From: Anomaloglossus baeobatrachus
Lineage: Eukaryota > Chordata > Amphibia > Anura > Aromobatidae
Assembly: GCF_048569485.1 (NCBI RefSeq)
Contig: NC_134364.1
Location: 125,376,882-125,440,881 of the forward strand
Direction: 5' to 3'
DNA: 64,000 bases
Below, piece by piece: positions 28,465 to 40,875 of this stretch. The notes below the pieces were generated by a model. It worked only from the letters and a program-made list of their open reading frames with translations. It was not told where the DNA came from and did not search any database. Both the position numbers and the translations under genes were made by a program. Numbering within the stretch: the first letter of the stretch is position 1; each line of letters opens with the position of its first letter.

Positions 28465-31400
28465 GATGACCCTTAAGGGTGAATAGCGATGACCCTTAAG
28501 GGTGAATAGCGATGACCCTTAAGGGTGAATAGCGATGACCCTTAAGGGTGAATAGCGATGACCCTTAAGGGTGAATAGCGATGACCCTTAAGGGTGAATA
28601 GCGATGACCCTTAAGGGTGAATAGCGATGACCCTTAAGGGTGAATAGCGATGACCCTTAAGGGTGAATAGCGATGACCCTTAAGGGTGAATAGCGATGAC
28701 CCTTAAGGGTGAATAGCGATGACCCTTAAGGGTGAATAGCGATGACCCTTAAGGGTGAATAGCGATGAACCCTTAAGGGTGAATAGCGATGACCCTTAAG
28801 GGTGAATAGCGATGACCCTTAAGGGTGAATAGCGATGACCCTTAAGGGTGAATAGCGATGACCCTTAAGGGTGAATAGCGATGACCCTTAAGGGTGAATA
28901 GCGATGACCCTTAAGGGTGAATAGCGATGACCCTTAAGGGTGAATAGCGATGACCCTTAAGGGTGAATAGCGATGACCCTTAAGGGTGAATAGCGATGAC
29001 CCTTAAGGGTGAATAGCGATGACCCTTAAGGGTGAATAGCGATGACCCTTAAGGGTGAATAGCGATGACCCTTAAGGGTGAATAGCGATGACCCTTAAGG
29101 GTGAATAGCGATGACCCTTAAGGGTGAATAGCGATGACCCTTAAGGGTGAATAGCGATGACCCTTAAGGGTGAATAGCGATGACCCTTAAGGGTGAATAG
29201 CGATGACCCTTAAGGGTGAATAGCGATGACCCTTAAGGGTGAATAGCGATGACCCTTAAGGGTGAATAGCGATGACCCTTAAGGGTGAATAGCGATGACC
29301 CTTAAGGGTGAATAGCGATGACCCTTAAGGGTGAATAGCGATGACCCTTAAGGGTGAATAGCGATGACCCTTAAGGGTGAATAGCGATGACCCTTAAGGG
29401 TGAATAGCGATGACCCTTAAGGGTGAATAGCGATGACCCTTAAGGGTGAATAGCGATGACCCTTAAGGGTGAATAGCGATGACCCTTAAGGGTGAATAGC
29501 GATGACCCTTAAGGGTGAATAGCGATGACCCTTAAGGGTGAATAGCGATGACCCTTAAGGGTGAATAGCGATGACCCTTAAGGGTGAATAGCGATGACCC
29601 TTAAGGGTGAATAGCGATGACCCTTAAGGGTGAATAGCGATGACCCTTAAGGGTGAATAGCGATGACCCTTAAGGGTGAATAGCGATGACCCTTAAGGGT
29701 GAATAGCGATGACCCTTAAGGGTGAATAGCGATGACCCTTAAGGGTGAATAGCGATGACCCTTAAGGGTGAATAGCGATGACCCTTAAGGGTGAATAGCG
29801 ATGACCCTTAAGGGTGAATAGCGATGACCCTTAAGGGTGAATAGCGATGACCCTTAAGGGTGAATAGCGATGACCCTTAAGGGTGAATAGCGATGACCCT
29901 TAAGGGTGAATAGCGATGACCCTTAAGGGTGAATAGCGATGACCCTTAAGGGTGAATAGCGATGACCCTTAAGGGTGAATAGCGATGACCCTTAAGGGTG
30001 AATAGCGATGACCCTTAAGGGTGAATAGCGATGACCCTTAAGGGTGAATAGCGATGACCCTTAAGGGTGAATAGCGATGACCCTTAAGGGTGAATAGCGA
30101 TGACCCTTAAGGGTGAATAGCGATGACCCTTAAGGGTGAATAGCGATGACCCTTAAGGGTGAATAGCGATGACCCTTAAGGGTGAATAGCGATGACCCTT
30201 AAGGGTGAATAGCGATGACCCTTAAGGGTGAATAGCGATGACCCTTAAGGGTGAATAGCGATGACCCTTAAGGGTGAATAGCGATGACCCTTAAGGGTGA
30301 ATAGCGATGACCCTTAAGGGTGAATAGCGATGACCCTTAAGGGTGAATAGCGATGACCCTTAAGGGTGAATAGCGATGACCCTTAAGGGTGAATAGCGAT
30401 GACCCTTAAGGGTGAATAGCGATGACCCTTAAGGGTGAATAGCGATGACCCTTAAGGGTGAATAGCGATGACCCTTAAGGGTGAATAGCGATGACCCTTA
30501 AGGGTGAATAGCGATGACCCTTAAGGGTGAATAGCGATGACCCTTAAGGGTGAATAGCGATGACCCTTAAGGGTGAATAGCGATGACCCTTAAGGGTGAA
30601 TAGCGATGACCCTTAAGGGTGAATAGCGATGACCCTTAAGGGTGAATAGCGATGACCCTTAAGGGTGAATAGCGATGACCCTTAAGGGTGAATAGCGATG
30701 ACCCTTAAGGGTGAATAGCGATGACCCTTAAGGGTGAATAGCGATGACCCTTAAGGGTGAATAGCGATGACCCTTAAGGGTGAATAGCGATGACCCTTAA
30801 GGGTGAATAGCGATGACCCTTAAGGGTGAATAGCGATGACCCTTAAGGGTGAATAGCGATGACCCTTAAGGGTGAATAGCGATGACCCTTAAGGGTGAAT
30901 AGCGATGACCCTTAAGGGTGAATAGCGATGACCCTTAAGGGTGAATAGCGATGACCCTTAAGGGTGAATAGCGATGACCCTTAAGGGTGAATAGCGATGA
31001 CCCTTAAGGGTGAATAGCGATGACCCTTAAGGGTGAATAGCGATGACCCTTAAGGGTGAATAGCGATGACCCTTAAGGGTGAATAGCGATGACCCTTAAG
31101 GGTGAATAGCGATGACCCTTAAGGGTGAATAGCGATGACCCTTAAGGGTGAATAGCGATGACCCTTAAGGGTGAATAGCGATGACCCTTAAGGGTGAATA
31201 GCGATGACCCTTAAGGGTGAATAGCGATGACCCTTAAGGGTGAATAGCGATGACCCTTAAGGGTGAATAGCGATGACCCTTAAGGGTGAATAGCGATGAC
31301 CCTTAAGGGTGAATAGCGATGACCCTTAAGGGTGAATAGCGATGACCCTTAAGGGTGAATAGCGATGACCCTTAAGGGTGAATAGCGATGACCCTTAAGG

Positions 31401-31740
31401 GTGAATAGCGATGACCCTTAAGGGTGAATAGCGATGACCCTTAAGGGTGAATAGCGATGACCCTTAAGGGTGAATAGCGATGACCCTTAAGGGTGAATAG
31501 CGATGACCCTTAAGGGTGAATAGCGATGACCCTTAAGGGTGAATAGCGATGACCCTTAAGGGTGAATAGCGATGACCCTTAAGGGTGAATAGCGATGACC
31601 CTTAAGGGTGAATAGCGATGACCCTTAAGGGTGAATAGCGATGACCCTTAAGGGTGAATAGCGATGACCCTTAAGGGTGAATAGCGATGACCCTTAAGGG
31701 TGAATAGCGATGACCCTTAAGGGTGAATAGCGATGACCCT
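28465..31740. repeat. 23 bp satellite, 142 almost identical units
   Basis: The unit is GATGACCCTTAAGGGTGAATAGC cut here as GATGACCCTTAAGGG plus TGAATAGC. It contains the 12-bp perfect palindrome ACCCTTAAGGGT. The length, 3276 bp, equals 142 x 23 plus a 9-bp partial unit plus one extra A near 28770. By eye that single insertion is the only deviation. Homogeneity this high means very recent amplification, or an assembly that copied one consensus. No frame is coding. Confidence 0.98.
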
Positions 31741-32520
31741 TGAGATTTGGGGGGGGGGGGGGAAGTTGTGTAGGTGATCCCAGGTAGGAGTAATGAGAGG
31801 CAGGATGGGATATGATTCCTAGGGCGGGGGTGAAGATACATGTCAGTAAACAGCCACACTTCATATTTATACACATCCTGCCCTACAGCAAGAAGAAACC
31901 ACCCAGGTCTGGTCACCAAATGGCAGGTGACAAAAAACAATTAAGACTAAGGAAGAAGTCCCAACCAGAACAACCTCCCCTGCTGAGAAAGTAATTCAGC
32001 TAGGGGAGTGGTGGGTGGGAAACTACAAGATTCAAGACGGCTTCATAGGAATTCTGTAGTCAGGATGGCTCCAGGGAAAAAGTTACAATATTGCTGAATG
32101 TGGCAGGCATATTCCCAGCTTCCTGACCGCGAGACCCACTTCACACGGATTTGCCCTAAATTGTGGGACATGTGTAGCACTCCATGATTAATAACTGGCC
32201 GTAGGAAGACAATAGGTACCTTGTGTTTCCTATCTATGGATAGATAAAAATCATAACTAGGAATATGATGGTCATATCTTCTGCGTGGAACACTCAGAGG
32301 CGGAAAGTTGGGGAAAACTGCCAAGTCATAACTTTCTGGAAATTCAAGGCGCAGCCCATCTTCAGCCCAGTCTTAGGTCACAAAGCGGCTGGTATATGGG
32401 AGGTATGTAGCTTCATAAAAATGAAAGCGAACATTCGTGCAATGCATGGGAAGTCCCAAGGAAACCAGTGGCTCCACAGCGCCTCCTGTGGGCCAAGCCA
32501 GCACCAGGACTAATAATAAA
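31741..32520. other. Unassigned sequence 3' of the 23-bp satellite
   Basis: Non-tandem sequence of moderate AT content. No exon, transposase or tRNA was recognised. It has the look of an old interspersed repeat, but no terminal repeats were found. Confidence 0.4.
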
Positions 32521-32589
32521 GGAACAAGGTAACCGATCTATCTGTGTATCTGTGACAACCGTCACTTATCTGTACCTGTACTTCTGACA

Positions 32590-33080
32590 TATATATTCTG
32601 TACATCCCAGGGGAGGGAGGATGATGATACCTGAGGGAGAGGAAGGTTCGAGGGGGTGATAAGGCCCCTGGGGAGGGGAAATAGGGTGACAATGGCTCTG
32701 GGATGGGGAGATGGTGACAATCACCTTGGGAGGGAGGATAGGGGGAGGGTGCATTGATGACAATGCACCTGGGGGTAGGGGAGGGTGGGTGATGGTGATG
32801 ACCCCAGGAGGATGGGGCTTTGGTGGGGAGGGGACAATTACTCCGGGACAGGAAGATGATGGCAATGTCCCCGGTAGGTGGAGGGGGGAAGCTGGTGACT
32901 AAGCCCCCAGCAGGGAGGGGGTGTGACAATGACACCAGGAGGGGGAGGTGATGCAGCGGTGACGAGGCCCCTAGGAGGTGAAAGAAGGGTTGTCGGGGCG
33001 ATGCTCACCCTCCGGGGGGGAGGTGCAGGGGCGACGATCGCTCTCCGGAGGGGGATGTGTAGGGGCAATGATGCTTTGGG
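32590..33080. repeat. Degenerate G-rich repeat
   Basis: Imperfect units of 30-45 bp built on GGGGAGGGGATGGTGACAAT and similar. The divergence suggests an old array. From 33081 to 33764 nothing was recognised. Confidence 0.6.
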
Positions 33081-33764
33081 TATGGGATACTGGGGTGACT
33101 TCTGTTGGCTGAGGATTATTTGGGCCGGATCTGGCCGCTGTGCTCTGTGCTGTCACCAGGTGGCGCTGTGGCTTGCCTTCTGGTGGGTTGTAGTTATCTG
33201 TTAGGAGTTGGAATTCTTCCGTTGGTGTCTGCTGTTTTGCATGATGCAGATGTTCGCACTCTGGGGACAGGAAGTGTATTGTGCGTGGGAAAATCTGTTC
33301 CCCCTAAGGTTTCCTGTAAACCTGTGTCTGTGCTCTGATTGACAGCAGTGTGCAGCTGCTGCTACAGTCAGTACCGTAGGAGTTCCAGTAGCACCACACT
33401 TTACCATATATCTGTCCCTCGCCTTTCCATGCCCCAGATTATCCGAGGTCCACAAGATAACTTTGTGTGACGTTTGGGATATAGATGTGAGGGTCTCGCT
33501 GCTGGGAGAGTGCGGTTATTTTTACTGTAAATTTGTGGAACTACCCAAGTGTTGTGCTTTGCATTTCCCATAAACTGAACTGGAAGAAGGGGAACTGGAT
33601 GAGCAGAGGGAAGTACCGGGCCCCACCGACTCTGAGCAGGGGCCACACTGTCTCCTTCTCCAAGCAGCAAGTTTCCAGGGGTCTCCAAGAACCTGCCTGA
33701 CTATTTCATCCAGCAACTTCGAGCACGAGATGCTGTACAGGCCACCATGTCACAGAAAGCTCAC

Positions 33765-34000
33765 GGCGGGCCGCGTCCCCTGCTGTGGGGACGGACGGGC
33801 GGGCAGGCGGGCCGCGTCCCCTGCTGTGGGGACGGACGGGCGGGCAGGCGGGCCGCGTCCCCTGCTGTGGGGACGGACGGACGGGCGGGCAGGCGGGCCG
33901 CGTCCCCTGCTGTGGGGACGGACGGGCGGGCAGGCGGGCCGCGTCCCCTGCTGTGGGGACGGACGGACGGGCAGGCGGGCGGGCCGCGTCCCCTGCTGAA
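33765..34000. repeat. 41-45 bp GC-rich minisatellite
   Basis: Five to six units of GGGCCGCGTCCCCTGCTGTG plus GGGACGGACGGGCGGGCAGGC. CpG density is high. The short plus and minus frames here are artefacts. From 34001 to 34724 is plain sequence with no recognised gene. Confidence 0.9.
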
Positions 34001-34724
34001 CAAGAAAAGCTTGTGTCACAGTCTTGGTACTGACTTTGAGAATCAGAATATCGGGTCCTTTTTACGGCATAATCAGCTCCTTAACAACAGAATCCAATTT
34101 TTATTTCTCATTTTCCGGGCAAAAAACCTTCATACAAATATATGAACATGAAAGTCCTAATGTTATGGCTCCTGGAAGACAGAGGGAAAGCCTGAGGTGA
34201 AGAGATGGAGTATCGCCATGTCGGGAAGGAGTTATAGGTTCATAAACTCCTGATGTTGCACCCAACCGATACCATCGACCTCCTGAGCACGAGTCGGCTG
34301 ATTCCCATCCCGATTTCTCTCTGTCAAATCTTCAAGAGCGGCTGACTTCTGGTTCGGAGGAATTTCAGCACGAAATCTGAGCTACGATGGTGATCATCCA
34401 CCCAAGAGGGCAAGTGCCAATCTGTGCCACCCAGGAGACGGGGAGATCAGAAGGGCAGCGTACCTTGGAAAATGGGATCCTACACTGAGCCCAAAACCAG
34501 GCGTGTCCTGTGTCCTCCGGCTGCACCTCCTCCAGCCACCGCCCACTCAGCCCGTCATGTCACCAGAAATTCCTCAACTCCCTCCCAAAAATACACAGAA
34601 ATGTCCCCAATCTGCCACCAGTCCCGAAACATCACAAGACTGGTGGGATTAATGAGTGATGGAAAATCACATCCTTAACCCTTCATACCCCTGTGACTGC
34701 AAGATACACTCACATACCAACACT

Positions 34725-36475
34725 ATGAAGAGGTACTGTGCAATACACCCAGTATACCGGAGAACTGATACTGTGCAGTGTGTATATACTGTATATACAG
34801 ATACTGAGGATTACACCCAGTATACAGGACAGGAGAAGTGGTACTGTGCAGTGTATATATACAGAATAATACATATACTGAGGATTACACCCAGTATACA
34901 GGACAGGAGAAGTGGTACTGTGCAGTGTATATATACAGAATAATACAGACACTGAGGATTACACCCAGTATACAGGACAGAAGGTATATACTGTATATAC
35001 AGATACTGAGGATTACACACAGTATACAGGACAGGAGAAGTGGTACTGTGCAGTGTATATATACAGAATAATACAGACACTGAGGATTACACCCAGTATA
35101 CAGGACAGGAGAAGTGGTACTGTGCAGTGTATATATACAGAATAATACATATACTGAGGATTACACCCAGTATACAGGACAGGAGAAGTGGTACTGTGCA
35201 GTGTATATATACAGAATAATACAGACACTGAGGATTACACCCAGTATACAGGACAGGAGAAGTGGTACTGTGCAGTGTATATATACAGAATAATACATAT
35301 ACTGAGGATTACACCCAGTATACAGGACAGGAGAAGTGGTACTGTGCAGTGTATATATACAGAATAATACAGACACTGAGGATTACACCCAGTATACAGG
35401 ACAGGAGAAGTGGTACTGTGCAGTGTATATATGCAGAATAATACAAATACTGAGGATTACATCCAGTATACAGGACAGGAGAAGTGGTACTGTGCAGTGT
35501 ATATATACAGAATAATACATATACTGAGGATTACACCCAGTATACAGGACAGGAGAAGTGGTACTGTGCAGTGTATATATACAGAATAATACAGATACTG
35601 AGGATTACACCCAGTATACAGGACAGGAGAAGTGGTACTGTGCAGTAAATATATATACAGAATAATACAGACACTGAGGATTACACCCAGTATACAGGAC
35701 AGGAGAAGTGGTACTGTGCAGTGTGTATATACAGAATAATACAGATACTGAGGATTACACCCAGTATACAGGACAGGAGGAGTGATACTGTGCAGTGTAT
35801 ATATACAGAATAATACACATACTGAGGATTACACCCAGTATACAGGACAGGAGAAGTGGTACTGTGCAGTGTATATATACAGAATAATACAGATACTGAG
35901 GATTACACCCAGTATACAGGACAGGAGGAGTGATACTGTGCAGTGTATATATACAGAATAATACACATACTGAGGATTACACCCAGTATACAGGACAGGA
36001 GAAGTGGTACTGTGCAGTGTATATATACAGAATAATACACATACTGAGGATTACACCCAGTATACAGAACAGGAGAAGTGGTACTGTGCAGTGTATATAT
36101 ACAGAATAATACAGATACTGAGGATTACACCCAGTATATAGGACAGGAGAAATGGTACTGTGCAGTGTATATATACAGCATAATACAGATACTGAGGATT
36201 ACACTCAGTATACAGGACAGGAGAAGTGGTACTGTGCAGTGTATATATACAGAATAATACACATACTGAGGATTACACCCAGTATACAGGACAGGAGAAG
36301 TGGTACTGTGCAATGTATATATACAGAATAATACAGATACTGAGGATTACACTCAGTATACAGGACAGGAGAAGTGGTACTGTGCAGTGTATATATACAG
36401 AATAATACAGATACTGAGGATTACACTCAGTATACAGGACAGGAGAAGTGGTACTGTGCAGTGTATATATACAGA
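34725..36475. repeat. 74 bp minisatellite
   Basis: About 23 units of GTACTGTGCAGTGTATATAT, ACAGAATAATACAGATACTG, AGGATTACACCCAGTATACA and GGACAGGAGAAGTG. The period was checked as 74 between adjacent copies (34841 and 34915). Variation is limited to single substitutions and a few deleted segments. Confidence 0.96.
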
Positions 36476-37440
36476 TTAAGAGCTGATAAATTTATAACTC
36501 GGCATCAGGTTGTGCCCAGGAGTCGGGGTGTTTGGGGTGAATGATTGATTTCGGAGAGTGACAAGGGGCAGGCGGATGTGAAAATTAACCAGGTCAGGGG
36601 AGGACAGGGGAGATGGTGAGGGTGTTGCAGACTCTCAGTGAGGAGTGATGGGAGACCATGCTGAGGTTTGTAGTTCTCTTATCAGGTCGGTGTTGTGGCT
36701 AGTTATCTGGGTGTTGCTTTGCCGGTATCAGTTTTCGGTTAGTTCATTAGATGCTCGAGGTCGTTATTAATTCTGTGGAGGGAGATAAGCTCTGTGGATC
36801 AGTGACGCCGCTGATTGCTGCTTATCTTTGCCCAATATTCCATTGAGTTCCCCTTTCATCAGCCGCGTGTTATGATCTGGGACCTGGAGCTACATAAATT
36901 ATAGCGGGACTTCATAGACAGACGTAGCTCGGGGTCTTAGTCCACCATTGATTATTGTTTACGATCCGACAAATGACTGTGAAATTCTCCAGATTTATTT
37001 TGGAATCTTCTCCGGTCAGTGACTATTGTCCGGTCATCCTGTCTCGTTAATCCCCAATCGAGCATGTAATATTTATTAAACAACTAATTACCTAGAGAAA
37101 TAAAAAAAAGATAATGTATTGATTTCACCGAAACTCAAGAATAGAATTTCCAAAAAGATTAAAAAAATGTTCACCTTCACAGTCAGACCTCGTGGGAAGG
37201 AGCAGTTCCCTTCTCTAACCCCTTAGACGCCGCGGCCACTACTGACTGTGGCGTCTGAGGGGTTAATCTGAGGGGTTGATCAGTGTTCTCTCTGATCCTC
37301 GGGGATCAGACAAGTTATCCGGCGCTCATGATGTTGTTGTCTTCAGATTTATGGAGTTTGTTACAGATTGTCGGGGTGGGGCTTGTGATAATGGCACTGC
37401 CGATGGGTGACCCTCTTATCTCTCCCTGTGATAGGAACCT
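36476..37440. other. AQP10 upstream region with a 50-bp palindrome
   Basis: Non-repetitive sequence upstream of AQP10. At 37216-37265 lies an imperfect palindrome, AACCCCTTAGACGCC against GGCGTCTGAGGGGTT. The last 60 bp hold several GATA-core motifs (TTATC, GATAGG). No other gene was recognised. Confidence 0.5.
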
Positions 37441-37448
37441 TTATAAGG
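37441..37448 (+). promoter_or_regulatory. AQP10: AQP10 TATA box
   Basis: TTATAAGG stands 44 bp before the AQP10 ATG, at a distance fitting a start site near 37470 and a very short leader. Unlike its neighbours, AQP10 would then have a TATA-type promoter, as expected for a tissue-restricted gene. Confidence 0.55.
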
Positions 37449-37491
37449 AGACGTTTCCCCTCCTGCCCCTTTCTCTTCTCATCTTTCCCGC

Positions 37492-40400
37492 ATGAACATG
37501 GCGTCCTGGTATTTTTGGGAATGGGCGCACAAATATCTGCGATTGAGAAACATCGTTCTCCGGGAATGTCTGGCCGAATTCTTGGGGGTCTTTGTGCTGC
37601 TCGTAAGTCCCTAAAATGGCAAAAATGGAGCAAAGCTGTGTCTGCGGTCAGTACATGAATAGTAGATATATAGTACAGGATGGCAGTGTATAGCAGAGCT
37701 GTGTGTGAGGTCAGTACATGAATAGTACATATATAGTACAGGATGGCAGTGTATAGCAGAGCTGTGTGTGCGGTCAGTACATGAATAGTACATATATAGT
37801 ACAGGATGGCAGTGTCTAGCAGAGCTGTGTGTGCGGTCAGTACATGAATAGTACATATATAGTACAGGATGGCAGTGTATAGCAGAGCTGTGTGTGCGGT
37901 CAGTACATGAATAGTAGAATGGCAGTGTATAGCAGAGCTGTGTGTGCGGTCAGTACATGAATAGTACATATATAGTACAGGATGGCAGTGTACAGCAGAG
38001 CTGTGTGTGCAGTCAGTACATGAATAGTAGAATGGCAGTGTATAGCAGAGCTGTGTGTGCGGTCAGTACATGAATAGTACATATATAGTACAGGATGGCA
38101 GTGTATAGCAGAGCTGTGTGTGCGGTCAGTACATGAATAGTAGATATATAGTAGAGGATGGCAGGGTATAGCAGAGCTGTGTGTGTGGTCAGTACATGAA
38201 TAGTACATATGTAGTACAGGATGGCAGTGTATAGCAGAGCTGTGTGTGCGGTCAGTACATGAATAGTACATATGTAGTACAGGATGGCAGGGTATAGCAG
38301 AGCTGTGTGTGCGGTCAGTACATGAATAGTACATATATAGTACAGGATGGCAGTGTATAGCAGAGCTGTGTGTGCGGTCAGTACATGAATAGTACATATA
38401 TAGTACAGGATGGCAGTGTATAGCAGAGCTGTGTGTGCGGTCAGTACATGAATAGTACATATATAGTACAGGATGGCAGTGTATAGCAGAGCTGTGTGTG
38501 CGGTCAGTACATGAATAGTACATATATAGTACAGGATGGCAGTGTATAGCAGAGCTGTGTGTGCGGTCAGTACATGAATAGTACATATGTAGTACAGGAT
38601 GGCAGGGTATAGCAGAGCTGTGTGTGCGGTCAGTACATGAATAGTACATATATAGTACAGGATGGCAGTGTATAGCAGAGCTGTGTGTGCGGTCAGTACA
38701 TGAATAGTACATATATAGTACAGGATGGCAGTGTATAGCAGAGCTGTGTGTGCGGTCAGTACATGAATAGTACATATATAGTACAGGATGGCAGTGTATA
38801 GCAGAGCTGTGTGTGCGGTCAGTACATGAATAGTAGTATGGCAGTGTATAGCAGAGCTGTGTGTGCGGTCAGTACATGAATAGTAGTATGGCAGTGTATA
38901 GCAGAGCTGTGTGTGCGGTCAGTACATGAATAGTAGTATGGCAGTGTATAGCAGAGCTGTGTGTGTGGAAACCATGCAGGAATAGTAGATACATGTAGTG
39001 AGTGGTATTAGGTGAGGACAGTAATACAATGATTATAAAGCACACAGCAGGTGAATGATTATTGTCCCTTATCAATTTATGGCAAGTCCAGATAACGCAC
39101 ACAGAAGCCAGTCCTACTCCAGCACACATGAACTTTTCATGTCCCTAGTGGTCCTGTGGTCAGCCTCTGGTGGTCCAGTCGTCTCTCTAATTATCTCTGA
39201 TGATCCAATGGTCAGACTCCTGACTCCAGTGGTCCGTGTCCTGTCATGAGTGGTCAATTAGTCTGTGTAATCCCTGGTGGTCCAGTGGTCTCCCTAATTG
39301 TCTTTGATTGTGCATTGGTCAGACTCCTGTCCCCAGCTGTCTCCGGTGCTCCGTGTCCCGCCTCCGGTGCTCCGTGTCCCGCCTCCGGTGCTCCGTGTCC
39401 CGCCTCCGGTGATCTGTTAGTTTGTGCATTTGTGTCCCAGGATTCTGTGTCCCGCCTCCAGTGCTCTGTGTCTGGTCTCCGGCGCTCCATGTCCCGCCTC
39501 CGGTGCTCCGTGTCCCGCCTCCGGTACTCCGTGTCCGGTCTCCGGTGCTGCGTGTCCGGTCTCCGGTGCTGCGTGTCCGGTCTCCGGTGCTCCATGTCCC
39601 GCCTTCGGTGCTCCGTGTCTCGCCTCCGGTGCTCCGTGTCCCATCCCTGGTGATCTGTTAGTTTATGTGCATTTGTGTCCCAGGATTCTGTGTCCCGCCT
39701 CCAGTGCTCTGTGTCTGGTCTCCAGCGCTCCGTGTCCCGCCTCCGGTACTCCGTGTCCAGTGCTCCGTGTCCGGTGCTCCGTGTCCGGTGCTCCGTGTCC
39801 GGTGCTCCGTGTCCGGTCTCCGGTGCTCCGTGTCCGGTCTCCGGTGCTCCGTGTACGGTCTAAGGTGCTCTGTGTACGGTCTAAGGTGCTCCGTGTCCGG
39901 TCTCCGGTGCTCTGTGTCTCGCCTCTGGTTCTGTGTGTCCCATCCCTGGTGATCTGTTAGTTTTTGTGCATTTGTGTCCCGGAGCTGTTTCCTCCGCTGT
40001 GTGACACGTTGGGCAGGTGAGTGAGCAGCGTGACGATGGCGGGCATTGTCTGGGCACAAGAGGCTGCGCTTACCTATGACTCTCCTCCTAGGCTGTGTTT
40101 TGATTACACAACCCCCGCAGCCGCTGCTTCTGTTTTTTGGGGCCCAGCCTTTGGCTTTCAGATCCTGTTTTTTTTACTTTTCTGCAAGTTTCGATTCCTA
40201 AGAAAGTCCTAAAGTGAGTGATCCCTGGAGAGATTGCCCAACGTCGTGACCGCACACCCTACCGAGACCGAGAAGAGAGTCTTAAAGCAACAGGCTTATC
40301 AGAAATGGGATCTACTGCCTCAAAAACACAAACATAAAACCATCACCCCAACATAATACCTATATAGAGTATGGGGAGCGCCGGTGCCCACCGGAGCCGT

Positions 40401-40822
40401 GGCCATTTTCTGCTCTCCTCCATGACCTCCTTCTGTCTCCTAGTTCATCACCACTGCGGCGGTGGCCCAAGGCGTCACCAGCTCCGAGACCAAAGGCAAC
40501 TTCTTCTGTATGTACCTGGCTGGGGCCATCGCTGTCGTCATCGCCATATACGTGTCCGGTGGAGTGTCAGGTGGGTGCCCCTACAGCACATCTGCCGCGA
40601 GGTTATCACCCGAGACTGTGCCACCCTGACCATTCATGGTACCGTCATTCTTCAATTGCAGGTGGGCACCTGAACCCGGCGTACTCACTCAGCCTGTGCG
40701 TGCTCGGACGCTTCCCATGGAGGAAACTGCCCCTCTATTTCCTAATTCAGTTACTGGGGTCATTTACGGGGGCAGCGGCGACCTTTGCTCTTTATTATGG
40801 TAAGAAGCATTTTCTATACCGC

Positions 40823-40875
<53 letters not shown>

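Noticed and set aside
28465-31740. CRISPR array
   Set aside because: The units are contiguous with no unique spacers, and the setting is a vertebrate genome. The same holds for the other arrays.
28465-31740. Interstitial telomere repeat
   Set aside because: CCCTTAAGGG resembles but is not TTAGGG, and the period is 23 and not 6.
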